From: Isoetes taiwanensis
Lineage: Eukaryota; Streptophyta; Lycopodiopsida; Isoetales; Isoetaceae
DNA length: 64,000 nucleotides
Assembly (NCBI GenBank): GCA_021234155.1
Contig: JAJEKV010000025.1
Span: 4,596,078 to 4,660,077 of the forward strand
Direction: 5' to 3'
Positions 1-12,889 of the stretch are shown piece by piece. Below the pieces are notes generated by a model. That model had not been told where the DNA came from and searched no databases. It saw nothing but the letters and a program-made list of their open reading frames with translations. How positions within the stretch are numbered: the first letter of the stretch is position 1; the number at the start of each line of letters is the position of its first letter. The translations under genes were made by a program, and so were the position numbers.

Positions 1-1410
1 ACTGCATCCCACATCTTCTGAGAAAAACAACCATTGAGATATCGTTGCAAAAGCTTAGGATCAGAACTAGCAAGCACCATGCAGTATTCTGGTTGCATAG
101 ACCAGCGGGTAAACCATGCATTACAATTCTCTTTCCAATATCGTTTCAAATCCTGGGGAGATTCAGCCATGGCAAGCAGGAGAAGAGGGTACCTATCATC
201 ATCCATGTGATGCACCTTGCTGATATAGTGGCGATGACGCTTCATGACAGAATATTGAAGAGGCCAAAAACCTGTTTCTTGTAAAAGAATAGCATACGGC
301 ATCGTAATTTTGACTCCCAGGCTGTAAGTGAGAATAATAGAATAGAGAGAAAATAAAAATCCCAAACACACAAAACAATTGAATATGGCATCAATGGATA
401 AAAAATTTTAGAACATTCTTAATAATGTGCTAGTAAATTCACCATATTGGGATGTGAGCATTGTACTTTTTGTTTTCTACTTTTATTTACTTTGGGGTGG
501 GTTTCTTTCCTTTGTCGTGGGGGGTGGGGAGATGATGATAGGGCACATCCATGCAATGGGATACACTACCCATTGATGCTATACCGGAATGTGAAGAAAT
601 AGGAAGAATGCAATTGAATAGGAAGGGGAATTTGATTTGTAACCAAAAAAAAAGAAAAAAAAACCAAGTAAATATTCTACGTATATGTGGTCTCCTTTTC
701 ATGTATAGCATCATCTATATATAATAATAATGGCGTTTTAGGATAGTTTGTGCGCGATCTTGGCCTTGCATTTCACCACTTTCATTGTATGCCGTGAGAT
801 TATTTTTTTTATTTTTTTAGAATGAATGCTTTGTTTTGTGACGTGGTCAATAACCGCTCATTCTCTCTTGCTTCGAAACAGCGGAAACCTCTTCTCTTCA
901 GGTTACATGAGGTATCTGTGCCAGTGGGTCTTTGATTATGGTTAAGGCTTTCGGTCCTTTTGCTGCTAAAATCTTGTAGAGAATAGTGGGAGGGAAAAAC
1001 CAGCGTTGTTCTTCTGCAGCTACCACGGGTATTTCTTTTTTAGTTATCTTTGACAAAATGGCTTCAAACCTAAAGTGCAAGGATGCAGTAAACCTGATAG
1101 TGGCTGGAGAATCTTCTATGTGGTTGGCGGAATAGATTCAAACTTCTCTGTAGCATGATTGTCATTGTTAGCAAAAGAAAGTTCAAGATATGCATGCAAC
1201 TAGATGATGAAGTTGAAGCCGCAATGCAGGTTAAGAAGATGATAAAATGTGTAGATTTTGAGCCGAATTACTTGACTCTTGCATCTCATGAATCCAGGCC
1301 TGCAAAAGCACAAAAATTGCTCTGGAAGTATCTTGGCGGTCCAGAGACCAGCCGAATAACAAAGTGACTTCGGTGAGATTTCTTCTATTTGCATCGCATT
1401 TGACCATTTT
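1..1410. other. No gene recognised
   Basis: AT-rich DNA with short open frames only. None has a recognisable domain, a consistent splice structure or a long codon-like run. Poly-A/T stretches occur near 640-670 and 800-820. I see nothing that supports a gene. Confidence 0.4.
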
Positions 1411-1414
1411 TCGA

Positions 1415-2158
1415 ATTCAGTCCTATCTAAAAATCAAGCTTGGTCGTTCACTTTTCGTTTCTTAACCCAGTATCTTTATGGTTTATGACGAGAAGCTTGG
1501 CTATGGCATAGACTTGTAATTTGGATCTAGAATTCCATAGTAGTTGGAGTTCTACAAAATGCCTAAAAGCGACTTCACAATTGTTCCTCACATGGGATTC
1601 CAAAAATAACATGGGCATGCCGCATGATATATCTTCTTTGAGGCCCATTTTTTCCACGACTATATAATCTCGTTCATATGCATGCCGACAAGGATCGAAC
1701 GAGTAGGTTTGTTAGGGTAAGCTCTTCTACTTTTGATATTGTATTTTCGATTATTGAACATCGCAATATCATGAATTTCAACCTCGAAATTCTGCCGCGA
1801 TTCTCGCATAGCTATATAGAGAACGCATGTTATAGATATCTTACGCATTTGGCCAAGTCCTGTTTTTTATGGTGGATCTCTTTGTTGCAGAGCCCAGTTT
1901 TGACTAGCGCAATCAAGCGAAGCTTTGGGTACATTAATCCAAACCTTGTTGGATGCTTGCTTGTAGTATGCGAAATACCAAGTTAGCTTGTTGCATTGGA
2001 TGGTGAAATGGAGTGGCCATGCTAGAGCTGAGATGATACCTCATCTATGGAGTTGTGAGTCATAAAGCAAGAAAAATGAAGGGAGGGATATTGCATGTGG
2101 AGATTGTGTGTCTCGAAAACGACAAGGTGGAATGCATTAGCTGTTGACAACTTTGCAG
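1415..2158. repeat. Tandem duplication, copy A (~744 bp)
   Basis: This block is repeated immediately downstream at 2159-2890. Both copies open with the same CAGTCCTATCTAAAA segment. They share, in order, the CTATGGCATAGACTTG and GCCGCATGATAT segments and a segment ending GACAACTTTGCA. The copies differ by small indels and substitutions. The short open frames inside are not preserved between copies, so I do not call a gene. Confidence 0.8.
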
Positions 2159-2890
2159 ATTCAGTCCTATCTAAAATCAATCTTGGTCGTTCACTTTTCG
2201 TTTCTTAACCCGTATCTTTATGGTTTATGACAGAAGCTTGGCTATGGCATAGACTTGGCATTTGGATCTAGAATTCCATAGTAGTTGGAGTTCTACAAAA
2301 TGCCTAAAAGCGACTTCACAATTGTTCCTCACATGGGATTCCAAAAATAACATGGGCATGCCGCATGATGATATACTTTGAGGCCCATTTTTCCCCGACT
2401 ATATAATCTGTTCATATGCATCTTGACAAGGATCGAGCGAAGCGAGGTTTGTTAGGGTAAGCTCTTCTACTTTTGATATTGTATTTTCGATTATTGAACA
2501 CCGCAATATCATGAATTTCAACCTCGAAATAGTCCTGCATAGATTCTCGTGATAGCTATATAGAGAACGCATGTTATAGATATCTTACACATTTGGCCAA
2601 GTCCACATTTTTTATGGTGGATCTCTTTGTTGCAGAGCCCGGTTTTGACTAGAGCAATCAAAGCGAAGCTTTTGGGTACATTAATCAAACCTTGTTGGAT
2701 GCTTGCTTGTAGTATGCGAAATACCAAGTTAGCTTGTCACATTGGATGGTGAAATGGAGTGGCCATGCTAGAGCTGAGATGATACCTCATCTATGGAGTT
2801 GTGAGTCATAAAGCAAGAAAAATGAAGGGAGGGATATTGTGTGTCGAAAGCGACAAGGTGGAATGCATTAGGCTGTTGACAACTTTGCAT
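2159..2890. repeat. Tandem duplication, copy B (~732 bp)
   Basis: Second copy of the 1415-2158 block, in direct orientation and directly adjacent. Small indels separate the copies; for example copy A reads TTGCATGTGGAGATTGTGTG where copy B has a shorter form. The head-to-tail arrangement fits unequal exchange or replication slippage rather than transposition. Confidence 0.8.
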
Positions 2891-5800
2891 TTCGCGATCA
2901 ATTTGTGTTGTACAAGTGTTGAATGTTTAAAATTTAGCCTTGATCTGCAAAGCAAACACGACAAGATAGATATGGAGTTTTGTGACATTCTTTGGTCACA
3001 ACTTGTAATCATTGATGCGGTCATAAAGCGTGCCGATTAACCCAAGCAATGTAATGTTGCAATATGTTTCGACTTCGAATCGTGCTTTCTACCGAAGCCA
3101 CTTATTGTAGCTTTTCTCTACACTTTGCTATCTTTCTTCTCTATGAACATTCTCACGGGCATCAACTAACGGCACATTTTTGTAAAATTTAGTCATAGAT
3201 CAAATAGCGGACTATTGTGTGGATGCTCGCGATTCTGATTACTTCACATTATTTGATGGATAATTGATGCCCAAAAGTCTTTGTCAAAGCGGTTCTTGAG
3301 GGGATAATAACTGGATATAGTATGGTGTCAATTGCATGTTAGACATTTGATCAAGTGCGGCGCGAAATGGGTGGTCATCCGGTCCGCTTACTACTTGCGT
3401 AATTCTTTACGACAAATGCAACGGATTTTATTCTTCCACAGAGATCCCGTATCACGGGCTTCCAAGATTGCTTTGAGTGTTTCGATAGTTGCGGGCTTTA
3501 AAGCGCTCAAATGCATGACGATGTCTGCTATGAAAGCTCATATTTGAGCTCGGGGCATGGATCATGCATGGGTATTTGTTCTTTGAAGTTTTAGTTCTAT
3601 CATATTTGCAAGCATGTTTTCAAGTTGTCATCCGGAAATAACACCAAACAAACATGCACTATTGGCCATGGCGGCAAGACATCCACGAGCTTCTTTTAGA
3701 GCTCATTGTCCCCACTATGCGGGAAGAATGCGGGCAATGTGGCACATGGTATAAATCGGGAAAATCTCAATCAATATGTAAAAAGGAAGGTTTTAAATCA
3801 AATAAATCTTTTTTCTCTATGTTGTCGATGTGCAAACACATGGATCGGGTAGAAGAGTGCCCAATGTCGGATATAAAGGTTTTCTAGCCAGATTTTCCGG
3901 TTTCATCTTGGTCCCCACTTGTCTCTTTGTGAAGTTTTTATGGGATTAGGGTCGATAGAATAAGCGGCGCAGGTCGAATCATTTTTTTGTCTCATTGCGG
4001 CTACAATAAGCTTTAGGAAATATTTCATATGGACTTGTCTTCTTGCATTGCTTTAGGAAGTTGCTTTTTTCGGATGTGAAACTTCGACTTAATCTCCTCA
4101 AATCCGTCTTCCAGCACATATAAGTGGGCTGATGGGGTCTTAGATATTAATACTAAGTTTGTCTCGAATTAATTGGGTGCTATAAATTTTGTTTGAGCAG
4201 AGCACATGAGCCATATCCGAATTATGTGGGCAACCTTATGTTCATGGATTGGATCTATGAATTTTGTATGAGCAACTTACTCAAAGATCTGCAAATATAC
4301 ACATATCCAAGTTGTTGTGAATATCTGTATAATAAACAACATCATGAGAATGTGTAAAAAAATGAAATTTTATTTGAGCACATGGGAATTGTAATTACCA
4401 TTTTGGTTGCTTGAAATGCAAGCTACCCATCTTTTTGGGGCATTGTATTTCTTGCCACGTCAATTCCAAGTTGGTTCTCTACATTTTATGCATGCTTGTT
4501 GATGCATTCCTTTTCAGCTACAATAAAGTGGCTCAATACTAATCTATCGTAAGTGGGGAGTCTAAATTAAATGATAGAAGACATATGCTTTTGTTCATTT
4601 TGGATTGGACTCAAAAAATCAGGTAAGGGGATCTTTTTCTTGGCAAACTTGTTAAGATAACCACAAATTTTGCTTTGAGTCGATGTAGATTTGCATTGTC
4701 TTGAAAGGGAGTTTTAAAAAAAGTGTCAAAGAGAATTCTTGAAATGCACTTGGGATTTTTCCTTTGCCCAACATTTAGGTGTAGAGTCTGCATTATCTTT
4801 TCATCCATGTTATAAATGGGAATCATTAATTCCTAGCATCGGAGGATAGAATTTGTATATGTTCAAGTTATTAACCAGGCTGAATCATTTTAACTATTGT
4901 TATGGATCTACAAACTGAATATGAGAGTTGCAAAATGTGGTGTGTTATAATGGGGCACAAGGCGCAGTAAGGGTACCATCTTTTTGTTTAAAAATAGGGC
5001 AATTGGAAAAAAGGGGGGTTCACATAGTTTTAGCCATACAATTTAGTGAGTGACCGGAAGAAGGATTTATTTTGGGCATGAACCATACATATACTCTTAC
5101 CTATTATATCGACCTAAACTGGAGTTTTGGAGGATTTTTAAACATTATATAAGGGGGTTTCGGCAACCCCTAGCATGCATGAGATACCCCTATATGATAG
5201 GTGCATCCCAGGGATTAGAAATAAGCAACACAAAGATATCATCACAAGGCCATTGCCCAAAGAGAATGAAGAGCACCCATGAGGTCATATGTCCTCATGG
5301 ATGTCGCCATAATGTGGCATGACATAAAAATAATGTATGTCTATTTGTATGTATGTAAATGCTGTCTTAATGCAAAGTTGCGATGGAGCAAAAAGAAACA
5401 ATATAGAGTTTTGAAAGGTGATTTTTCACTCTAATGTCATGGGATAAATAATAATCGACTAAGACTTGCCAACATTTCTATGGCAGGTTATCGAAAGCTA
5501 AAAAAGATTCGCCAACATAACTAAAGGCAAAAACTTACAATTCGTTAACCTTCTAAGTTACGGATATGGAACTTTGGCCCTAAGGGCAACCCTAATGCAC
5601 AGCAACACATGACTTTTTCTCATGTGCAACTAATTTTCTGGTTGCTCATTGACTATATCCTTGATTTGCATTCTATATATTGTAAATCTTATAGTGACAA
5701 GGAAATTCCAGTTTTATCCCATCTTGATTTTGGGGAGATGACCTTGGTTGCTTTATATGGAATATTGGAAGGAATATTCCATGAAGCAATGGTCGAGATG

Positions 5801-6360
5801 AAACAATTATATAGATGAAAACAACACAACAACATGCATCACTTATATAAAGAGCAATAAACTAGGTCTGGTGCAGAGGTAAACCTAGGATGAAAAAATG
5901 TTTAAGCATTTCAAAAATTTGGCGAAAATAGAGAAATCCAAGTAAAAGAAAATTTTGCTTCATAGGTTGAAGAAGATTTGTTTTAGATTTTGTTTTGAAG
6001 ATGATGAAAGGGTGGCTCCTTAAAGAGGTTTTGAATCTAAATTTCATTCCTGGAGAATAAGAAGTTCAAACTTCTTGTAAAATCTAAGTTTATATGCACA
6101 AACAGGCATTTAGAAACCATGGAGTAGGAAAATTGATTTTTGTTCATAGGTCCAAATATTTTGGTTTGAATCAGTGATTGTCACATGATCGAATGTCAAT
6201 TCTTGAAGCAAGAAATGAATTTGTTCCTAGGGGAAGTAATTAAACATTTAGAGCCTTGAGAGAATGCAATGTAGCTATTCATTCAAGTTCATGATCATTT
6301 GCACAAAGTCTAACATTACAATTCCTTGCTCTTTTTACACCAATCTAGCATTTGCCTTGA
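2891..6360. other. No gene recognised
   Basis: AT-rich spacer. Open frames of 60-90 codons occur on both strands, but none shows a family motif or splice-compatible neighbours. Its right edge adjoins the Helitron-like terminus at 6379-6406, so part of it may be the body of a non-autonomous Helitron. I could not place a 5' end. Confidence 0.35.
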
Positions 6361-6378
6361 ATTTATGTCCCATGAAAA

Positions 6379-6406
6379 GCCCAGCAACGCTGGGCACTTT
6401 TTCTAG
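6379..6406 (+). mobile_element. Helitron-like 3' terminus (hairpin plus CTAG)
   Basis: A perfect 7-bp stem, GCCCAGC (6379-6385) and GCTGGGC (6389-6395), encloses the loop AAC. Seven bases later comes CTAG (6403-6406), followed by T. Plant Helitrons end in a short GC-rich hairpin a few bases before CTRR and insert 5' of a T, and the GCAACGC hairpin centre is common in them. The stem, spacing, CTAG and flanking T all fit. No helicase lies nearby, so this would be a non-autonomous copy with an unplaced 5' TC end. Confidence 0.6.
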
Positions 6407-6827
6407 TATTATGAATAAGAAGATAATAATATGAATATGTATCCACGCTATGCTCCATACCTTTTGGTTACGGGTTTTCTTCTTCTACATGTTGGGTTGA
6501 CTTGTTGTGTTGTGGGCCTACTCAAAGAACTTTCTTGAGGTTTTAGGGAAAGAATTTCATTCTAAACGTATTGAACATTCTTTGGTGCATTGTGATTTTG
6601 ACATTTGGTTTAGGTAATGCATGGTAATGATAACCATGAAAGAATGCAAGGTGCACTAAGAAACTACACATACAAGTGTTAATAAAAATAACGTCAAACA
6701 AGAAAGGTAGAATGCACGTGATATAAGAAATTGGGCACAAAGTAATTGGATCTTGGAAATTCACTACTGACTAGGTGGGCTCGGGAAGGTTCCAAGATAG
6801 GTTGTGATGGATCCTTCTATAGCTAAG

Positions 6828-6835
6828 TATATAAA
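6828..6835 (+). promoter_or_regulatory. TATA box of the small secreted-protein gene
   Basis: TATATAAA lies 58 bp upstream of the ATG at 6893. With the usual 25-35 bp spacing, transcription would start near 6860 and leave a 5' leader of roughly 30-40 nt. It is one of few clear TATA boxes next to a convincing coding start in this window. Confidence 0.65.
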
Positions 6836-6892
6836 GCCAACCCAGCAGTAAAAAAGGCATAACTAGTGCCAACACAATTTGTGAACAGAACG

Positions 6893-7195
6893 ATGGCGGT
6901 ATTTTATAAGGTGTTATTGTTGCTTATGGTGTTGGGAATGAGCACAACCCTGGATGCTGCTCGATTCCCTTTTGGCTTCAAATCAGGATTGCCTCCCCTC
7001 CCTTCCAACTTTGCCATGCCTCCCAATTTTCACCTTCCTTCAGACTTTGCCCTTCCACCGGACTTTGCTTTTCCTCCGGACTTTGCTTTCCCTCCAAATT
7101 TTGAGATGCCCCCTCTTCCTCCTATGCCCGAGCAAGCTGATTCTCCATCATCCTCTACTTGGTGGGACTTTATTCACTCATTCCCTCACCCTTGA
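6893..7195 (+). CDS. Small secreted protein rich in Pro-Pro-Asp/Asn-Phe repeats
   Basis: A single-exon frame of 100 residues. The chosen start is the ATG in the context ACGATGGCG, since the frame upstream has only a GTG. Residues 1-22 look like a signal peptide: a short N-terminus, a leucine-rich core (VLLLLMVLGM), then small residues (TTLDAA). The mature part is built of a degenerate repeat of about 7-8 residues, seen as LPPDFAFPPDFAFPPNF around residues 56-72. It ends in an acidic/serine segment and an aromatic tail, TWWDFIHSFPHP. There are no cysteines, so it is not a cysteine-rich peptide. It could be a small proline-rich wall protein or a peptide precursor with a conserved tail; I do not recognise the family. 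The TATA box at 6828-6835 and the compact structure support a real gene. Confidence 0.7.
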   Translation: MAVFYKVLLLLMVLGMSTTLDAARFPFGFKSGLPPLPSNFAMPPNFHLPSDFALPPDFAFPPDFAFPPNFEMPPLPPMPEQADSPSSSTWWDFIHSFPHP

Positions 7196-10100
7196 TTAGT
7201 TTTTTAAGTTCTTTATTTAAATAAGGGATGTAGCTTTCCCAAATTGTTGTTGCTCATATACTCATTTATATAGAGATTATTTATGCTATGCATGGACTTC
7301 TTTTGATATGTTTGTAGAATTTATCTTTCATGTATGTTCCTAAAAAATTTGTATTATAAGAAATTTATCGCGGCAACCAAGTTGTTTTTAAACCGTGGAA
7401 ATTGGACCCACTAGCATTTGTTAGTGCAATAGTGTGATACTATATCATGGGCCTTTAGCTGCAAGTTCTTGGACATGAAGCGGTAGGAGGATTTTTTACT
7501 CATGGAAGATGGAATTCTGTAATAAAAGTATTAGCAATAGTTTGTAGGACGTTAATATGGTGGGTTTCTAATAACTTGATGTGTTGTTGTTATATTAATG
7601 TGCTTCTTAGAGTGTGTAACTAGCATGGCTAGTACTGTGGTAAATTACAACATGTTAAATGTCATACTCACCATTGATTGATGTTGTAAAGCCTTTCATA
7701 GTTGTTGCATTGGTGATTGATTAGTAGAATGTGATGGTTCCTTAATGTCTTCTAATGTGTCTAAAGATATATTTGCATTGTCATCCTTGATCCCTTGCTG
7801 TGAAAGAATATTCTAGACAATCTAACGTGATATCTACATACTAAATATTGCAATCCAAAAAATATACACATCAAAGATTTGGGTGCCAAGGATTAGGACC
7901 TCAGATCAACCATTCCCCATGGATCAACTAATGTGGCACACCATGGAACATGAATGGGAAACAATTCGTGTATTTTGGGTTATGCATAGAATACATATAA
8001 TTAACAAATAGTTCCACCCTTATCAAATGCAAGATCTGGCAATAAAGTATATATAAACCTTAGTGTAATATTTATTCACCAATATGTAGCATTGCTTCAT
8101 ATTAAAAATCTACAATACCATCATGTGTAGCAAATCAAAGAAAATGATAACCATGAGCAAAAGTAGCTAGCACAACAGGAGCCTCTGGCAATCAAGCATG
8201 ACATACTCACAAATATCTCTGCCCTGACAATGCGTGGAGGGGTTCAATTCCGGCTATTGCCGGAATTCTTTTGGAATGGGAAGAATTTGGAAGGCACACA
8301 TCTATGGTTGATGCAACACGTATTGTATCTATTGCATGCCTTCTCATATGTTATGCCAAGATCTTTTGACATTTCAGATGAGCAATCCAAGAGCAAAAAC
8401 TTAAGAAGCAAAAGCATGAATCTCAGGTTGATGATTTATGGTATCTCATGTTCATTGTGGTATCTCAGGTTCATTATTATCATGTATCTCCAGTTGCACA
8501 CCATGGCCTTAATTTACTTTACTCCTGTTAGTGACTCAGCTACAATATTAGCTGTATCTAACAGGAAAAAAATCAACAGAGATTGAGCCTTGCAGATATT
8601 AAGTTTAACCTTACAGTCTCTCTGACATGAATGATGTCAGTTCTAGTGTTTAAGAGCCTCTTAGCTTTGCAAGACTGATGTTCATCCTAGACTTTAAAGT
8701 TTCTTAAGAAATCGATCCTGTATCATATTGGCTGGTGGCCCCTGCCGTGACACTAATTCCATAGTTGAATTCAACCGGCTGCTTCAAGATATGAGGTAAT
8801 ATGATGTGTTTTTTCCAATATGTGCCATCTGCACCATGCCATATCCATTAAAGTAAGAGAAATACCAACTAGCAACGTTAGCCAGATACATAACCTCATT
8901 AGAAGCATATGCTCTCAGCAAATAAATCCACTAAAGAATCTATAATCATGTTAAGTAGCCCAGTCTGAGTCACATGTTACAGACTAGACTTGACTCTGCT
9001 TATTTACCATTAACCACAAATGGTTCACCAAGTGGTTTATACGATAACTCATATCATCTAACACGAAGAGATTCCTTTGAAGTATATCTTGGTTTCTGTA
9101 TTTGCCAGCAAATCAGCTCATGTGTTTGGATCTTTATCCAGTCCATGAATCATTCGTATAATAGGAACACTGCAAAAGTATTTATCAAAGATGGGCCATG
9201 AACAAAGCTTCAGTTAAAAGCTCCTTTTATTAAAGTGGTGTAAGTTGTTCATTTCTTCGAAGAAATATTTGCTCAAAGAGGTCACTCATCACATTAAATG
9301 TCAACATCCAACTAGATGCAAACTCTACCATTTTCGACCATATCTCTATGTTATTAAATTAAAAAGTATATCCTAACTTGTATAACAATGTTTACCTTGT
9401 AAGTATAACAATGTATACCTTTGAACCTTACTGATGTTTTCAAACTCTCATGTGGCAAGACACCCAAAATCAAGCACTTGTAGTAAGTGCTATTCAAACC
9501 TATAGTCCAAAATGCATGCACACTGTTAAATCATACAACAAAGGATACACGGTTGTGAGGGCAATCCATATGCAAACACAATTCATGGTGATTTGAACCC
9601 CAAGATTTGTGAGGGCAATCCATATGCATGCATAATTCATGATGCTATTGTCTAAAATCTTCTATTTATTCTTGGGCTTTTAGGTGACTAGATGCAAGGT
9701 TCCGACTCGAACAATTTTTCTTTTAACTTATGCTCACATTGCAAACTTCAAAAGAATCAATCAAACCGCAAATGCTCTTAAATGACGATTACGTAAGAAG
9801 TAATGCTAGAAAATCAATATAGATTTAAGTAGGTAGCAACCAAATAACCACGTATTTATGTATTTGTAACTTCCTACATATGCTCCTGTCAGGTTCAAAC
9901 GTTCGAGCACTGTGTTGCAAGTCAAACAAGATTAACAATGACAAACTCATTTTCTAAGCAGTGCGAATCATTTAAAATCGTTTCATTTTTTTCAAACCTC
10001 CAAACTTTCCAAACCACCTCCTCCCACTTTCCAAACCATTTGTTGCCCCAAGTTTGATATAGCATCCACAGTTGTGAAAGTAAATGTCATCGACATGAAA

Positions 10101-12540
10101 TGACATGAGATGTTACATATTTGAGGCATTAAGAACCCCACCTCCCTTGAGATGTGAAGAAATTGTGTTGGCAAGTATTGCTTTGGAAGAGAAAGATGTA
10201 AGTGACTCTGTAATCATATTCTCAAATTCAATTGCTTTTGCTTTTCCAAAGCAAAACTGGCATTTTTTTTTCTTTGGGAAACTTGGACAATTGCACTTCA
10301 ACTCCTTTGCTCCATCCTCCCCTTACCTTCAGTTCGCTAGCATTCTCTCATGCTTCCATGCCTCCTTTTTTTATTTCACATCTCCATATTACATGTAGGA
10401 AAATTGGATCATTTTCATCCAATCCAACAAGCATTAAACATGGACTAATCTTGCATTTTCAAAATTTCCACCCAATTGCCATCACATTTATGCTACTTGG
10501 GCAACCGTTTTAGCATCCAAAGCATGCCTCACATTCCCTCTTTTCATCTATTTGGTGTTACAACACCCTACAATGAGGGTTATAAAGCAGCCAATAGATT
10601 TTGCTTACAAGAATTTTGCAGGTGTGACACAGTGATATGATAAGTGAAATTCTAACAACTTGAAAACCAGAGCTGCAAATCCTCGACAAGGTGATAACAC
10701 AATAGATGCATATATTTATGCATATGTAGCAGATAAACTTCTTGAAAATTTCATCTCCCATACTTTCGTCACTAAGTTGTCATCTTCCCAGTCCACAACA
10801 CTGTAAATATTTGAAAGCAGCACGTATGCTGAGGCAATTCTGCCCTTCAAGTTTATGGCTTGTACTAGGGCATTCTTCGCCATATCCAATTTTATATGGG
10901 TTTACATGCACTAAGAAATCTTCTTAGCACAATTGCACAAGGCTCAAGTGGTAATTGGGGTTATCCTCAGTAATAGAAAAAGGAGGTGGATGGGTAACTG
11001 AGGTTGACATGTTGTAGTCATCACTACTCTAGTGTTTAGATAATATTACTACGTCTACAAAGTCAGATAAAACTTGCTCAGATTCATACTAAAACAATTC
11101 TAAAATATTCTGTGAACTGTATATTCATGAACTACACAATTGTTTGACTAGATATGAAAATCAAAATTTTAACTAAAAACACACTTACTCTTCTGGGAGC
11201 ATAGATCCGGCCATCAGATCCTAGAACAGGGAAGTCGCTATTACACAACAAAAAAAGATGGCATCTAGTGAAGAGCTCTGATCTGCAAGAACAATGTCAA
11301 TAAAGCTATACAAAGGCTCATGCAATCATAACAGAAGTTAGCCAACCACGGGCAATACATCCTTTCCAATTGAATTATAAAGCATTAGTAATTGAGTCCC
11401 TTGCTCAACTAAGATACAAGTTGCTAATAGGTCATAAATTGTAACCCTAAATTTTGACTAAATGCCAAATACATCTCTACATTTCCATTACATTTAAGGA
11501 CCTAGAAGCAGCTAACAACTAGTACACAAATGTATAAACTAGAGGAGCTTGAAAATGGATGGCTGAATTTAGGCCCTAATAATCCATGGTGATATATAGA
11601 CATGAATGATCTTTTGGCAGTCCATCTCTGGGAACTTGTATAAATCATTACACTAGGTTCCATTCTGAACCGCAGCTCCCATTGCACCTTATTCCAAAGT
11701 GTGCCCAAATGCTGCACCAGACTAACACCCGTATGTTTGTAAAGAGCCCACAATAGGCAAGATATCACATGCCCTGCTTAACAATTAGATGAAGAATGAA
11801 TGACACAACAGAAATTCAAGCATTCTTTTTTCCAAGTTAAATGGAACAAATAAATGGAACAATACAAGCCCTCTGTGTTAATTTCGTTCAATCAAGATCC
11901 AATAAAGTAAGTTATACATAAAGTGCAATCGTCATGCTCATGCCAAACTGCCCAATGATGAGTTTTTCTTCCAACTGTATGGTAAAGAAGTATTTGTAAC
12001 TTAAGAGAGAACCACAATATTAAACCTATCCCCTGCATCAAGAAGATAATGCTTCCTCACATTTTGGAGTTTTGGAAGCTTATTTGTAAGGGTTTAGTTA
12101 AGGAGATTAACTGAAGACATTGCAGTAAAAATTAATACTTGCACAACAAAAGTTGTATCCCCAATTGGCTTCTATTATATCCTTACAACAAATTAGGGTT
12201 CACAAATGCATGCATTCATTCAACACGAACGAAGAAATCCTGAATTTGCCAATGTTGCTTTACCTAAGATGTATCCAGAAGTTAGCTATCGGGGCAGAAG
12301 CATTCAGAGCAAATCTAAGTGTTGTTCCAATTACGGTGTCCACCATGAAGAACCGCTTCTAAGAAGCTCTAAAAGCAACAGGTCTCAAACACTGCAGATG
12401 GCTATTAGAAGGCTAAAGAAAACAAAGGCATCCAAACTGAAGGAGGAGGCCGGAGGCCACAGTCTAAAGTTTGACATGAAAATCCCAAAATAGCCTCTTT
12501 TAACAGGCTAAAAGAGGCTCTGAAAAGGCAGGCTTGGGAA
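7196..12540. other. Long spacer, no gene recognised
   Basis: AT-rich, with many stop codons in all frames. A short direct repeat around GAGGGCAATCCATATGCA occurs near 9558 and 9612. Several frames of 60-118 codons (for example near 8230 and 12206) lack family motifs or flanking splice sites. The first few hundred bases presumably hold the 3' UTR of the secreted-protein gene. Confidence 0.4.
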
Positions 12541-12889
12541 GGGGAGGATATGACACGTAGTTATTAGTATGGGTTGTAAATCATTAATGGCTTTATCTTC
12601 AAAGAATTATGCAATTCATGGTAGTTGTATTGCGATTCATCATTCTTCTACGGATACACGGACTCAGTTATATCCTCCTATGCAGTATTGGTTTGTGCTA
12701 TATGATTGTACAATCTACCATCATGTTATTTCTGTCAAAGGTTTTCTCTCGAAAACCCTTTGGGACGGGGATTTCTTAATCTTGATAGTAATATGCTTGC
12801 TGCTCTCTTTGTTGGCTCCATAGGCCAATTAGTCTCCGTAGACAATAAAAACACATTCCATTCTATTCTATTCTATTCTATTCCTATTG
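12541..12889 (+). mobile_element. LINE 3'-end fragment with ATTCT microsatellite tail
   Basis: A short segment ends in a run of ATTCT units (about 12856-12889). Just before the run is CCGTAGACAATAAAAACA, which resembles the CCGTGGACGTTAAAAA that precedes another LINE tail at 34280. The same pentanucleotide ends the LINE at 17961-17990. No reverse-transcriptase coding remains, so this would be a heavily 5'-truncated copy or a derived SINE-like unit. The left edge is uncertain. Confidence 0.45.

Noticed and set aside
1678-1986. A 102-codon open frame in duplication copy A
   Set aside because: The matching stretch of copy B is broken by indels, so the frame is not conserved.
8230-8310. Possible tRNA because of a GGTTCAATTCC T-loop-like word
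   Set aside because: No acceptor stem or anticodon arm could be paired around it; the GGAATT/AATTCC words form a simple dyad instead.
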